Origin: Parvularculaceae bacterium
GTDB taxonomy: Bacteria; Pseudomonadota; Alphaproteobacteria; Caulobacterales; Parvularculaceae
Reading direction: 5' to 3'
Assembly: GCA_021776475.1 (NCBI GenBank)
Contig: JAJFFV010000005.1
Location: 806,001-870,000, forward strand
DNA: 64,000 nt
Part shown: in pieces, positions 28,464 through 37,762 of the stretch
Layout of the letters: every line of letters starts with the position of its first letter
Position numbering within the stretch: position 1 is the stretch's first letter
Notes under the pieces: model-generated
The model's input: only the letters and a program-made list of their open reading frames with translations
Databases searched by the model: none
Told to the model about the DNA's origin: nothing
Made by a program: the position numbers and the translations under genes

Positions 28464-29420
28464 ATGTTTCGAACTCAAAACGGCAATTTGAATATAAGCC
28501 TTTTGGCTGGATTTGCTTGCCTTGGCACCGTGGTCGGATGTGATCTAGATCGCACCCCAGGGGTCCAAGCAACAACCACGCCGGTAATCGGCCCCATGAG
28601 TAATCTCAATGAATTCTTTGATTGCCTTGAGGCTGAGGGCATCACCTTGATCTCGGCCCATCGCGGGGGCGTGCCGGAAAACAGTCTTGCTGGCATGAAT
28701 CAAACAATGAAGCAGGTTCCGGCGATCATGGAGATAGATGTCGCCACATCCAGCGACGGCGTCTTGCTTCTCATGCACGACGACAGTTTGAACCGTACCA
28801 CAACTGGTAGGGGTCCCGTCATAGATCATGACTGGGATGAAATTAAAAGCCTCAACCTGCGGGCAAATGGACGGACGCTTCCAAATGATCATCCACCAAG
28901 TTTCGCAGATGTCCTCAGCTGGGCTGACGGTAAAACGCTCATTCAGGTCGATTTCAAGCGATCTACTAAATATGAGGATGTTGTTGCAGAAGTTCAGCGA
29001 CAAAATGCGACAAATCGGGTGATTTATATCGCCTACACGTATGCTCAGGCGAAGAAACTCCACCATCTGCATCCAGAAGCAATGATTTCTCTAACCATCG
29101 ACGAGACGACCGATTTGCCTGAAGCGTTCGAGCTTGGCATTCCGACGAACAATATTATCGCGTGGACAGGAAATACCACTCCTGATGAAGATGTCTTCCG
29201 CTTACTGAATGAAAAGGACATTGAGGTTATTTTCGGCACACTTGGAGGGGGTACATCTATCGACAATCAAATCGCAGAGACCGGTGACGAGGCACGCTAT
29301 GCGCGCATCGCTGAACAGGGCGTGGATATTATTGCTACGGACAGACCAATCGAAGCCTACGCCGCGCTGAAAAGGGCTGGGATGAAAACCGACAGCGTAA
29401 CATGTGGTGTGCCCAACTAG
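28464..29420 (+). CDS. Glycerophosphodiester phosphodiesterase-like lipoprotein
   Basis: The GDPD domain (TIM-barrel, metal dependent) hydrolyses glycerophosphodiesters to glycerol-3-phosphate and an alcohol. The catalytic motif appears as SAHRGGVPENSLAGM near residues 64-78, followed by EIDVATSSDGVLLLMHDDSL with the metal ligands and second histidine. The N-terminus has a lipoprotein-type signal with lipobox VVGC near residues 23-26, so it should be exported. The 318-residue length fits. It is transcribed opposite to its neighbours and converges on rho. Confidence 0.87.
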   Translation: MFRTQNGNLNISLLAGFACLGTVVGCDLDRTPGVQATTTPVIGPMSNLNEFFDCLEAEGITLISAHRGGVPENSLAGMNQTMKQVPAIMEIDVATSSDGVLLLMHDDSLNRTTTGRGPVIDHDWDEIKSLNLRANGRTLPNDHPPSFADVLSWADGKTLIQVDFKRSTKYEDVVAEVQRQNATNRVIYIAYTYAQAKKLHHLHPEAMISLTIDETTDLPEAFELGIPTNNIIAWTGNTTPDEDVFRLLNEKDIEVIFGTLGGGTSIDNQIAETGDEARYARIAEQGVDIIATDRPIEAYAALKRAGMKTDSVTCGVPN

Positions 29421-29436
29421 GCAGGCCGTTGCCTAG
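29417..29436. terminator. Short inverted repeat between convergent GDPD and rho genes
   Basis: CTAGGCA (29417-29423) and TGCCTAG (29430-29436) pair perfectly with a 6-base loop. The TAG stop of each convergent gene lies inside its own arm, so the hairpin spans both ends. No T-run follows, so it could be a weak bidirectional terminator or simply an overlapping stop arrangement. Confidence 0.4.
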
Positions 29437-30704
29437 GTATTCATCGAATCAAAGAAGTCTGCATTGGTTTTTGTCTGCTTTAGTTTATCAATCAGAAATT
29501 CGATGGAATCGGTCACGCCCATTGGCGAAAGGATCCTGCGCAATACAAAGATCTTTTGAAGATCGCCCGGTTCGATAAGCAAGTCTTCTTTCCGCGTGCC
29601 TGATTTGGCAATATCGATTGAGGGCCAGGTACGCTTGTCGGCAACTTTGCGATCCAGAACAATTTCAGAGTTACCAGTACCTTTGAATTCCTCAAAAACT
29701 ACCTCATCCATTTTGGATCCGGTATCGATCAGCGCAGTCGCGATAATCGTAAGTGAGCCGCCTTCTTCGATATTCCGGGCAGCACCAAAAAACCGTTTGG
29801 GGCGCTGCAGCGCGTTTGCATCGACACCACCTGTCAACACCTTTCCGGAGGACGGAACCACCGTATTATATGCCCGCCCAAGACGGGTGATGGAATCCAG
29901 CAGGATTACAACATCGCGCCCGTGTTCAACCAGACGCTTGGCTTTCTCGATGACCATTTCAGAAACCTGCACATGGCGGGTCGCAGGTTCATCAAAAGTT
30001 GAGGAGACGACCTCGCCCTTCACCGAGCGCTGCATATCAGTCACCTCTTCAGGCCGCTCATCGATCAGCAACACAATCAAATAACATTCTGGATGATTTG
30101 CCGTAATCGAGTGTGCAATATTCTGTAGAAGGACGGTTTTACCAGTCCGCGGCGGCGCCACAATAAGGGCGCGCTGTCCTTTGCCAAGCGGCGCCACCAA
30201 ATCAATCACCCGGGAAGACAGGTCCTTACCCCCTTCGGCCACAACTTCCATCTGCATGCGCTGGTCGGGATAAAGGGGCGTCAAATTGTCAAAGTGAACT
30301 TTGTGGCGAACTTTTTCCGGGTCTTCGAAATTGATCGTGCCAACTTTAGTGAGGGCAAAATACCGCTCGCCATCTTTCGGACTTCGGATTTCCCCAATCA
30401 CCGTATCCCCTGTTTTAAGGGAAAATTTTCGGATCTGCGTCGGTGAGGTGTAAATGTCGTCTGGCCCTGCCAGATAGTTGGCATCTGGCGACCGCAGAAA
30501 CCCGAATCCGTCCGGTAATATTTCCAGTACACCACCGCCTGTGATCTCAACGTCATTTTCTGCAAGTTCCTTCAGGATCGCGAACAGCATGTCCTGCTTG
30601 CGCTTGGCGGAGGCATTTTCAACACCGACTTTTTCCGCAAACTCAAGCAAGGCTGCGGGCGTCTTTTCTTTCAGCTCATCGAGCGTGATTTTATCGGGCA
30701 ACAT
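29433..30704 (-). CDS. rho: Transcription termination factor Rho
   Basis: Rho is the hexameric RNA-dependent ATPase that terminates transcripts. The N-terminal RNA-binding part includes [20 protein letters not shown] near residues 64-83; Walker A is APPRTGKT near 180, Walker B is [16 protein letters not shown], and the Q-loop region [13 protein letters not shown] follows. ATG 30704 gives 423 residues, the usual size; the extension to 30788 has no family similarity. In alphaproteobacteria it commonly lies between mnmE and hemJ/hemE. Confidence 0.97.
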   Translation of the reverse strand: MLPDKITLDELKEKTPAALLEFAEKVGVENASAKRKQDMLFAILKELAENDVEITGGGVLEILPDGFGFLRSPDANYLAGPDDIYTSPTQIRKFSLKTGDTVIGEIRSPKDGERYFALTKVGTINFEDPEKVRHKVHFDNLTPLYPDQRMQMEVVAEGGKDLSSRVIDLVAPLGKGQRALIVAPPRTGKTVLLQNIAHSITANHPECYLIVLLIDERPEEVTDMQRSVKGEVVSSTFDEPATRHVQVSEMVIEKAKRLVEHGRDVVILLDSITRLGRAYNTVVPSSGKVLTGGVDANALQRPKRFFGAARNIEEGGSLTIIATALIDTGSKMDEVVFEEFKGTGNSEIVLDRKVADKRTWPSIDIAKSGTRKEDLLIEPGDLQKIFVLRRILSPMGVTDSIEFLIDKLKQTKTNADFFDSMNT

Positions 30705-31088
30705 AACAGACCTGGAGAAAACGCCGGACGAATAGAATAATATTTTCCGGCAGGTTGAGGGGTGAGTTCGGCAGAACGCCGACTGCACCGTGATATGCTA
30801 TCTTAAATCCCCGCCGTCAAGGGCAGGTTATATGTTAAAGATCTGGGCTATCCCGGCCATACCACGTTTCGGCTTCAACATTATTCATGTCCGAGAAGCT
30901 ACCGAAACATATCGCCAGACCGAAGAAGCAGATTTTAGCGGCCGTTTATCGACGCGTACAAATGACCCAACGGTCGAAGCGCTGCATATTGCTTTCACCC
31001 GGCGACGCAGCGCATCGGCACGATCTTGCCTGATCAGGCCGTGAAAGAACCGGCTGAAAGCCTAATAATTTTGCCGCTCATTTGATAT
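30705..31088 (-). other. rho upstream region without a clear gene
   Basis: This 384-base gap between the rho start and the hemJ stop has no recognisable gene. A plus-strand open frame, 30790-31044 (or from ATG 30832), shows no membrane segment, signal or family motif and is not supported. The stretch most likely holds the rho promoter and long leader, since rho is often self-attenuated through a leader RNA, but I see no specific element. Confidence 0.4.
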
Positions 31089-31535
31089 CTAAAACGGCTT
31101 CACCAAGACCATAATCAAGATGATTATTAAAAACAGGAACGGGGCCTCGTTGATTATCCGCCAGAATTTTTCTGTCCGGGGTTTTTCGCCAGCAGCAAAT
31201 TTTTTTGTCGCAACAGAATAAAATCCATGAATTCCCGTTATGCCTAGAACAAACAAAATTTTTACCAAAAACCAGCCGGAGCTCACATAGGCCGGTTTGG
31301 CAACAAGCAACAAAATCCCAAAGATCCAGGTTGCTATCATTGACGGTGTCATGATGCCTTTGAGAAGACGTCGCTCCATAGCCGTGAAAAACTTAGCTGC
31401 TTCTCCGTCAAGCGTTGCCTGATGATGATTAATAAAAAGCCGTGGCAGATACATCAGGCCGGCCATCCAGGCCATAACAGCGGTCAAATGAAGGACCCTT
31501 AGCCACTCTTCGATGCTGTACAAAAACCCTTGCAT
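31089..31535 (-). CDS. hemJ: Protoporphyrinogen oxidase HemJ
   Basis: HemJ oxidises protoporphyrinogen IX to protoporphyrin IX in many bacteria lacking HemG or HemY. The 148-residue membrane protein has about four hydrophobic helices and the family pattern: LHLTAVMAWMAGLMYLPRLF near residues 16-35 with the conserved histidine, YHQ-like HHQATLDGEA, and PWFLVK-like WFLVKILFVLGITG. It sits next to hemE, both leftward, 28 bases downstream of it, so it belongs to the same haem pathway. Confidence 0.9.
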   Translation of the reverse strand: MQGFLYSIEEWLRVLHLTAVMAWMAGLMYLPRLFINHHQATLDGEAAKFFTAMERRLLKGIMTPSMIATWIFGILLLVAKPAYVSSGWFLVKILFVLGITGIHGFYSVATKKFAAGEKPRTEKFWRIINEAPFLFLIIILIMVLVKPF

Positions 31536-31563
31536 TAAACCACTCCTGATGCAGTTTAGGCGA

Positions 31564-32598
31564 TTATGTGCGAACTAATTTGACCAGTTCAGCAACGTGT
31601 TCCGGGGGCGTGTGTGGCACGAAACCATGGCCAAGATTAAAGATGTAGGGCCTACCCTCAAACGCCTGAAGGATCTTCACGGCTGCTGCGTGCATCGCAT
31701 CACCGCCCTGAACCACAAGCAGCGGGTCTAGCCCCCCTTGAACCGTCACCTTCGGTGACAGCTGTTCGGCGGCCCAGGCCGGATCCGTTGAACTATCAAT
31801 GCTAATCCCATCGAATATGCCTTTCTCGGCGTAATCAACCAGTATGTGCCCCGCTCCTTTCGGAAAAGCAATGAATGGAATTTCTGGATGATCAGCCTTC
31901 ACCGCCCGCGCTATGCGGGCTGCGGGCGCAACACAAAACTCCCGCATAAAATCTGCTGGCAGCCCAGACGCCCAGCTTTCAAAAAGCTGCACCGCTTGTA
32001 CGCCGGCCTTAATCTGGTTTTTTAGATATTCAATCGTCGCTGTTTCTAGTTTTTTGATCAAATCATCAAAAACCTCAGGGCAGTTGTACGCAAACGATCG
32101 CAGCGCGGCAGGGTCCTTAACGCCTTGTCCTGCAATCATATAGGTCGCGACTGTCCACGGCGCGCCCGCAAATCCGATCAGGGCTTTGCTTTGTGCAAGC
32201 TCCTTACGGCAAAGACGAATGGTTTCCATAATCGGACCAAGATGCTCTGATATTTGGTCTATCGAGAGATCAACTTTTTCGTTCAGCAAAGCAGGACTAA
32301 GCCTCGGGCCCTCACCGGCCTCAAAGCTCAGCTTTTGGCCCATAAACATCGGGATCAGGAGAATGTCTGCAAACAAAATAGCCGCGTCGAGGTCATACCG
32401 ACGAACCGGCTGTAACGTCACCTCTGCTGCAGCAACCGGATCAAAACATAGATTCAAAAACGATCCGGCTTTTTTCCGAAGAGCCCTATATTCTGGAAGA
32501 TACCTGCCCGCCTGACGCATAAACCACACCGGTGGAGGCGACATAGCGCTTCCTCGAAAAGTATTGATGAAGGCAGACTTGGACATATCGTTGATCAT
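31564..32598 (-). CDS. hemE: Uroporphyrinogen decarboxylase
   Basis: HemE removes four carboxyls from uroporphyrinogen III to give coproporphyrinogen III. The 344-residue enzyme shows PPVWFMRQAGRYLPEYR near residues 21-37, the signature GFAGAPWTVATYM near 143-155, and HGFVPHTPPEHV at the C-terminus. The proposed oriC lies immediately upstream, as in Caulobacter. ATG 32598 is used; ATG 32586 is possible. Confidence 0.97.
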   Translation of the reverse strand: MINDMSKSAFINTFRGSAMSPPPVWFMRQAGRYLPEYRALRKKAGSFLNLCFDPVAAAEVTLQPVRRYDLDAAILFADILLIPMFMGQKLSFEAGEGPRLSPALLNEKVDLSIDQISEHLGPIMETIRLCRKELAQSKALIGFAGAPWTVATYMIAGQGVKDPAALRSFAYNCPEVFDDLIKKLETATIEYLKNQIKAGVQAVQLFESWASGLPADFMREFCVAPAARIARAVKADHPEIPFIAFPKGAGHILVDYAEKGIFDGISIDSSTDPAWAAEQLSPKVTVQGGLDPLLVVQGGDAMHAAAVKILQAFEGRPYIFNLGHGFVPHTPPEHVAELVKLVRT

Positions 32599-32971
32599 CC
32601 GTTCGGCTCTTGCGGCTTCTTCTATCTAAAACCCTAACCTTAGAATCTCATCAGAATCATAAGCCTGTTGAAACTGTTGAGTATCAGGCCTGTGCCTGAA
32701 ATCCAGTGTAAATCCACACAAAACCAACGAAAAAATACGCCGATAGGAAAAACTGGAAAACTGGTTATACCACGGCCCTAGCAAAGGATTAGCGCGCTAC
32801 GCTCTGTTGAAACAGGGTGCGTTCAGCGGTTAGAACTCGAAAGAGTGGGAAAAGGAAAAGGAAAACTATTTCCTTTTGAAAAACAGGAAAGAAGATGGTT
32901 TTTGTGGGTGAGCAGCGCTAGAATATGACCTCCGAGAGTCTGACCGCCAAAACCGTGGAGCTGTCCACACA
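32599..32971. other. Probable replication origin (oriC)
   Basis: This 373-base gap lies between hemE and the PPDK-regulator (RP001-like) gene, the position of the origin in Caulobacter crescentus and Rickettsia prowazekii. DnaA-box-like 9-mers with 7/9 match occur at 32710-32718, 32961-32969 and, inverted, 32903-32911; a TTATACCAC lies at 32765-32773. No perfect box is present. There are GANTC sites at 32643, 32654 and 32936, a direct repeat of AAAACTGG near 32751-32766 and a purine-rich run at 32840-32900. Genes on each side point away from it, and the parS cluster is 6-8 kb away. Origin function is inferred from synteny. Confidence 0.75.
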
Positions 32972-33829
32972 ATGTCAACAGTGAGTATCAAACCGGTCGT
33001 GAACTCGACGACGTATTTCCATGTTCATCTCATTTCGGATTCTACCGGTGAAACCCTCAATACGATTTTGAAATCAGTCGGCTCGCGATTTACCGCCGCA
33101 AAACCCCTTGAACACGTCGCTTCTCTAGTGCGCTCCAAGCAACAGCTGAACGAAGCCCTGGCCAGAATTGAAAGCTCTCCAGGGCTTGTAATGTATACAG
33201 TAGTAGATCCTGATCTCCGCCGACACCTTGAGGTGAAATGCGCCGAACTGCAGGTGCCTGCGATATCCGTCCTCGACCCGCTCCTTAGTGCCTTTGCTAA
33301 CTATCTTGGGCTTGAGCAAACCTTGCAAACCGGGGCTCAATATGCTCTTGACGAAGACTATTTCAGGCGAATTGCAGCCCTTGATTATACCCTCGCCCAT
33401 GATGACGGGCAAATGCTCTGGGATCTGGAAACTGCAGATGTCGTTCTTGTGGGTGTCAGCCGGACGTCAAAAACACCAACCTGTATGTATCTTGCAAACC
33501 GGGGCTTCAAAGCGGCGAATGTCCCGCTGGTCCCCACGACTGAGTTTCCAAGTGAGCTGGAGAGCCTGAAGCACCCACTTGTTGTTGGACTAACAGCGTC
33601 TCCAGATCGACTTGCACAAATCAGGAGCACCAGGCTCAAAAACATCGACGCGCCCGAACACGGCGGCAATTATTCCGATGAAGGCGAGATCAGAAAAGAG
33701 ATCATCAAGGCAAAGCGATTGTTTGCCCGAAAGGGATGGCCGGTTATTAACGTGACCCACCGATCGGTCGAAGAAACTGCCGCAAGCATCATTTCGCGGC
33801 TGTCGAGCAAACGAGAGGGGCGAGCGTAA
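32972..33829 (+). CDS. Pyruvate, phosphate dikinase regulatory protein (DUF299)
   Basis: This bifunctional ADP-dependent kinase/phosphorylase family controls PPDK or PEP synthetase by reversible threonine phosphorylation. The 285-residue protein has the N-terminal HLISDSTGETLN, the P-loop-like GVSRTSKTPTCMYLANRG at about residues 156-173, and LVGLTASPDRLAQIR. It is the RP001 homologue that flanks the origin in several alphaproteobacteria. A DnaA-box-like sequence ends two bases before its ATG, so initiation and transcription may overlap. Confidence 0.93.
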   Translation: MSTVSIKPVVNSTTYFHVHLISDSTGETLNTILKSVGSRFTAAKPLEHVASLVRSKQQLNEALARIESSPGLVMYTVVDPDLRRHLEVKCAELQVPAISVLDPLLSAFANYLGLEQTLQTGAQYALDEDYFRRIAALDYTLAHDDGQMLWDLETADVVLVGVSRTSKTPTCMYLANRGFKAANVPLVPTTEFPSELESLKHPLVVGLTASPDRLAQIRSTRLKNIDAPEHGGNYSDEGEIRKEIIKAKRLFARKGWPVINVTHRSVEETAASIISRLSSKREGRA

Positions 33830-33831
33830 TA

Positions 33832-34428
33832 GTGCCCAAAATCATCCTTGCCTCAAAAAGCCCGGCACGCCGGATGCTCCTGGAAAATGCCGGTGTTCCC
33901 TTTGAAATTGTAGCCAGTGAGGTCGATGAGGAGGTGATCAAAGATGCCTACGCCTCGCGAGATCTTGGCCTCGAAGAAACGACGTTGGCGCTGGCGCGTG
34001 CGAAAGCAGATCTGGTCAGCCACATGCATCCAGATGCGTATGTTATCGGGGGTGACCAGATTCTGGGGCTCGATGGCAAAGGCTATGATAAACCTACCTC
34101 ACGTCAACAAGCGGCCAACCAGCTTCAGGAATTCTCCGGGAAAACCCATTATTTGCACACGTCGGTTTGTGTCATCAGGGGTGGGAGCCTTTTGTGGTCA
34201 GATACGGCGTCACCAGCGTTGTCGATGCGTGTCATTGGACCCGAAGAAGTGAAGACCTACCTCTCACGCGTCGACGAAGCTGTCTTTTCTTCCGTCGGTG
34301 CATACCAGCTTGAAGGGCCAGGTGTGCGATTGTTTGACAGAGTTGAAGGCGACTATTTTTCCGTTCTCGGATTGCCGTTGTTACCGCTTTTGGCATTCTT
34401 TAGACAACACAAACTTCTGGATTTTTGA
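33832..34428 (+). CDS. maf: Maf-family nucleoside triphosphate pyrophosphatase
   Basis: Maf proteins hydrolyse non-canonical or excess nucleotides such as dTTP/UTP or m7GTP. The 198-residue protein starts with IILASKSPARRMLLENAG, the substrate-binding loop, and has GGDQILGLDGKGYDKP near residues 73-88 and AYQLEGPG. The start is GTG 33832, two bases after the preceding stop. Its TGA overlaps the ATG of the fusion gene, so all are likely one operon with the origin-flank genes. Confidence 0.93.
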   Translation: MPKIILASKSPARRMLLENAGVPFEIVASEVDEEVIKDAYASRDLGLEETTLALARAKADLVSHMHPDAYVIGGDQILGLDGKGYDKPTSRQQAANQLQEFSGKTHYLHTSVCVIRGGSLLWSDTASPALSMRVIGPEEVKTYLSRVDEAVFSSVGAYQLEGPGVRLFDRVEGDYFSVLGLPLLPLLAFFRQHKLLDF

Positions 34429-35882
34429 TGCGCCGGCTCGAAAACAAAGCTGCTGTCATTGGTTGGCCCGTAAGACAATCTCTTTCGCCCGCCATACATG
34501 CTTTTTGGCGGCAACAATATAGTACTTCGGGGGCATACAGACGAATTGCCTGTGCGCCAGACAATGAATCTTTCACAGTTTGCCTATCCGAACTCAGAAG
34601 GCTTGGTTATGCCGGGGTGAACGTCACTATTCCCCATAAAAAGCACGCCTTTGACATAGCTGACCGCCGAACTGAAACAGCCGAAATGCTTGGTGTTGCA
34701 AATATGTTGACGTTTGCGGACGGTCAAATATTTGCGGACAATTCTGATGTCGCCGGGTTTGAAAAAATGATTAAACCGATTCTAGGTCGCAATGATCGTC
34801 GCGCTCTGGCGCTGGTTCTGGGAGCTGGCGGTACCACGCCCGCTGTCTGCCTGGCTCTGCACAACCTCGGAACTTGTGAGATTGTTATCGCGAACCGAAC
34901 TCTGAATCGTGCAACTGAGATGGCAGAGCGTTATGATTTTATCAAGGGGATTTGTGCGTGGTCTGATATACCAACCATCCTCGGTGGTGCAGATATGCTG
35001 GTGAACACAACACCCCTCGGGATGACCGGCCAACCAGCGCTGTCAATTGACCTTACGGGCGCAAAGCCTGACTTGGTTGTTGCGGATATCGTTTATACAC
35101 CTCTCGAGACCCCTCTCATCAAAGCTGCCAAAGAGCGGGGTTTGCGTAACCAAAGTGGTCTTGCAATGTTGGCGCATCAAGCGGCGCCGGGATTTGAGCG
35201 CTGGTTCGGCGTCACACCAGATGTTTCAGATGAGTTGATGCAGCATCTGATTGACAAACTTCAGATGTTTCGATCGAGGCCTGTAAAAATTGGTGTTACC
35301 GGATCGATTGGCATGGGGAAGTCAACCGCCACAAGGGTCTTGCGTGAGCAGGGCGCGGCCGTTTGGGATGCTGACAGCGCTGTTCATCGTCTCTATGCGA
35401 AGGGTGGCGCCGCTGTGGCCGCTGTCGAACGGGCGTTTCCGGGTGTGATCAAAGATGGTGCGATTTCAAGAAAAAAGCTGGGAGAGCACCTTATGATGCA
35501 TCCTGATGGTTTTAGAGAAATTGAAAAAATAGTGCACCCACTTGTCGCTGAAGATCGAAAGGGGTTTTATGACAGCGCAGTGGAGCAAGATGCCAGGGCA
35601 GTAGTTATGGACATCCCGCTCCTGTTTGAAACCGGCCAATCTCAAGATTTTGATGCAGTAATTGTCGTTACGGCCAACTCTGACGCTCGGCGACACAGGG
35701 TTTTGGCCCGCGCAGGTATGTCGGAAGACAGGTTTGCCTCAATTGTAGCCCAGCAGATGTCAGAAGAAGAAAAAAGATTACTGGGAGATTATGTTGTTTA
35801 TACAGATGGTCCAATAGAAGAAACCACCGAGTGCCTGCGCAAAATATTCAGAGAAATTCTGGAAAACTACCATCAGGAATAA
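34428..35882 (+). CDS. aroE-coaE: Shikimate dehydrogenase - dephospho-CoA kinase fusion
   Basis: One open frame of 484 residues joins two enzymes that are normally separate, neighbouring genes. Residues about 1-275 are AroE: VIGWPVRQSLSPAIH, VNVTIPHKK with the catalytic lysine, NSDVAGF, the NADP motif VLGAGGTTPA and NTTPLGM. Residues about 284-484 are CoaE: P-loop GVTGSIGMGKST, VWDADSAVH, HPLV and DIPLLFETG. AroE makes shikimate; CoaE makes coenzyme A in its last step. No stop separates them: a short linker (about LQMFRSRPVK) connects the parts. The start ATG 34428 overlaps the maf stop. Confidence 0.9.
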   Translation: MRRLENKAAVIGWPVRQSLSPAIHAFWRQQYSTSGAYRRIACAPDNESFTVCLSELRRLGYAGVNVTIPHKKHAFDIADRRTETAEMLGVANMLTFADGQIFADNSDVAGFEKMIKPILGRNDRRALALVLGAGGTTPAVCLALHNLGTCEIVIANRTLNRATEMAERYDFIKGICAWSDIPTILGGADMLVNTTPLGMTGQPALSIDLTGAKPDLVVADIVYTPLETPLIKAAKERGLRNQSGLAMLAHQAAPGFERWFGVTPDVSDELMQHLIDKLQMFRSRPVKIGVTGSIGMGKSTATRVLREQGAAVWDADSAVHRLYAKGGAAVAAVERAFPGVIKDGAISRKKLGEHLMMHPDGFREIEKIVHPLVAEDRKGFYDSAVEQDARAVVMDIPLLFETGQSQDFDAVIVVTANSDARRHRVLARAGMSEDRFASIVAQQMSEEEKRLLGDYVVYTDGPIEETTECLRKIFREILENYHQE

Positions 35883-35928
35883 CCACGATAATCTTGTATG
35901 GCTATCCAAACAGTGGTGTCTTTAGTTT

Positions 35929-36627
35929 ATGCGTCAGGTAGTTTTTGATACTGAAACCACGGGCTTCAACGCCGAGGGTGATGATCGCGTTGTCGAAATC
36001 GGCGCGGTGGAGCTGGTGCGCGGTGCTGTTACTGGTGCAACATTTCACATTTATATCAATCCTGAAAGAGAGATGCCGGATAGTGCTTACAAGGTACATG
36101 GTCTGTCTACAGAGTTTCTGAAAGACAAGCCCTTATTTGGAGACCCTATGGTCGCACAGGCGTTTGTAGAGTTCGCTGCAGATGCCGAGCTAATTGCCCA
36201 TAATGCGGAGTTCGACATGCGTTTCATGCAAGCAGAACTTGCGCGCGCCGGGATGCCGGAGTTGACAAATGACGTTATCGATACATTGGTGCTGGCGCGC
36301 CGGAAATTTCCTGGATCACCTGCGTCTCTGGATGCTCTGTGTTCGAGGTTTGGGATCGATACGACGGAACGCGAGCGTCATGGTCACGGAGCGCTGCTCG
36401 ATTCTCGGCTTTTAGCAGAGGTCTATATTGAACTTACTGGCGGTGTGCAGGCGGGGCTCGATTTTGCGACCATGGGGCGCACGGAGGAAGAAACGGCGAG
36501 CGCACGGATCACATTACAACGACCGTTGCCGCTGAAGCTCATGCTCACAGAGGAAGAAAAAGTAGCCCATGCCAGGTTTGTTGCTGAAATGGGTAAGCCG
36601 CTCTGGTCAAAAATTTCGATGAACTGA
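35929..36627 (+). CDS. dnaQ: DNA polymerase III epsilon subunit
   Basis: DnaQ is the proofreading 3'-5' exonuclease of the replicase. The 232-residue protein has the DEDDh exonuclease motifs: FDTETTGF at residues 5-12, HNAEFDMRFM near 89-98, and HGALLDSRLLAEVY near 144-157 with the catalytic histidine. The tail matches the alpha-binding C-terminal segment. It follows aroE-coaE by 46 bases and converges on secB. Confidence 0.95.
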   Translation: MRQVVFDTETTGFNAEGDDRVVEIGAVELVRGAVTGATFHIYINPEREMPDSAYKVHGLSTEFLKDKPLFGDPMVAQAFVEFAADAELIAHNAEFDMRFMQAELARAGMPELTNDVIDTLVLARRKFPGSPASLDALCSRFGIDTTERERHGHGALLDSRLLAEVYIELTGGVQAGLDFATMGRTEEETASARITLQRPLPLKLMLTEEEKVAHARFVAEMGKPLWSKISMN

Positions 36628-36640
36628 AGCCTATTTGAGG

Positions 36641-37177
36641 TTACGCGTTGCCCACTTCCGGCACCGAACTCTCAGCATCGGCGCGCTGGGCCTGATCTTG
36701 GGCCAGTTTTTGACGATACATGCTGGCAAAATCCATCGGCTCAAGCATGAGGGGTGTAAAGCCACCATCGCGCACGGCATCAGCAACGATCTGACGCACA
36801 AACGGGAACAGCAAAGCAGGGCAATCCACGAGGAGAACCCAGCCCATATGCTCCTGCGGAATATTCTGAATCAGGAACAATCCTGCGTAATTTGTTTCCA
36901 CGACATATTGAACAGCACCGGTTTCACGATCCTTCGCCGTCGCACTGACAGAAACTTCGACTTCATAAAAATCCGTGCCAGCGGGGAAATCGTCACCCAT
37001 CGGGCGGGCGCCGAGATTGACCTCGAGAGAAACCTCAGGCTTGGCGCCACCAGCCTGGACCGAAAGCGGTGCGTTCGGGTTTTCAAACGAAAGATCTTTG
37101 ACATACTGGCTAGCGACGCGCATCGAGCCGGCTGGTTGCTGGTCGTCACTGGTCGTCGCTGGGGTGGTTTCTGACAT
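36641..37177 (-). CDS. secB: Protein-export chaperone SecB
   Basis: SecB holds precursor proteins unfolded for SecA-dependent export. The 178-residue protein shows the family's AGSMRVASQYVKDLSFENPNA start region near residues 14-34, the LEVNLGAR and ETNYAGLFLI strands, and a C-terminal LLFPFVRQIVADAVRDGGF. An extended N- and C-terminal tail, including many glutamines, is common in alphaproteobacteria. It converges on dnaQ and is co-oriented with fxsA. Confidence 0.95.
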   Translation of the reverse strand: MSETTPATTSDDQQPAGSMRVASQYVKDLSFENPNAPLSVQAGGAKPEVSLEVNLGARPMGDDFPAGTDFYEVEVSVSATAKDRETGAVQYVVETNYAGLFLIQNIPQEHMGWVLLVDCPALLFPFVRQIVADAVRDGGFTPLMLEPMDFASMYRQKLAQDQAQRADAESSVPEVGNA

Positions 37178-37253
37178 GAGAACTCTTTCTGATTATGGGT
37201 AATTGAATTCGGGCTGCTACCATACAGACGCGGGGGCAGGCAAGACTGCTCAC

Positions 37254-37649
37254 TCAAAATTGCCGAAACGTAAAACTGGTTTTTCCATCAGCAATCGACT
37301 TTCGGATACGCTCAAGAACAGCACGAGCGACAGCGTGGCGGAGCGGGGGCACCAGGAGCAAGAAACCGAAAGCGTCCGTGATAAAGCCAGGAGTCATAAG
37401 AAAAGGAGCCGCAATCAGGAGAAAAAACCCGTCTATAACGGGTTCCACGGGGACTTCACCTTGCGTGGAATGCTTACGTAGCTGGTACAGAGCCTGCAGT
37501 CCCTGCCAGCGAATAATGACACCGCCGAGAAGAGCGGTTCCGACCACAGCGGCGATCACCGGCCAGGCACCAAAATAACCACCCGCTTGCAGGAGAACAT
37601 AAATCTCGGCAATCGGCAGGGCGATAAGAAGAAGAACCAGGTAAATCAT
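37254..37649 (-). CDS. fxsA: FxsA family cytoplasmic-membrane protein
   Basis: This 131-residue membrane protein has hydrophobic helices at about 1-20, 23-44 and 71-101 (the last with APFLMTPGFITDAFGFLLLV) and matches FxsA, whose E. coli member suppresses F-exclusion of phage T7. Its normal role is unknown. It is found near secB in alphaproteobacteria, here 76 bases upstream of it on the same strand, and it is divergent from the Tim44-like gene. Confidence 0.88.
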   Translation of the reverse strand: MIYLVLLLIALPIAEIYVLLQAGGYFGAWPVIAAVVGTALLGGVIIRWQGLQALYQLRKHSTQGEVPVEPVIDGFFLLIAAPFLMTPGFITDAFGFLLLVPPLRHAVARAVLERIRKSIADGKTSFTFRQF

Positions 37650-37762
37650 AAGGGCGGTGTGCTCGCTGTTAACCGGGGTGTGTTTTTATACAAGACATTA
37701 TATAAGAGCCTGTGAGAGAATTTACAGTTGCAGAACAGCAAATTGGGTAAAAGAGAACCGGG

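Noticed and set aside
30790-31044. 84-codon open frame upstream of rho
   Set aside because: No family motif, signal or convincing ribosome binding site; it lies in the rho leader region and looks like chance.
36635-37174. Long open frame opposite secB
   Set aside because: It is the antisense shadow of a clear secB gene in a GC-biased codon frame.
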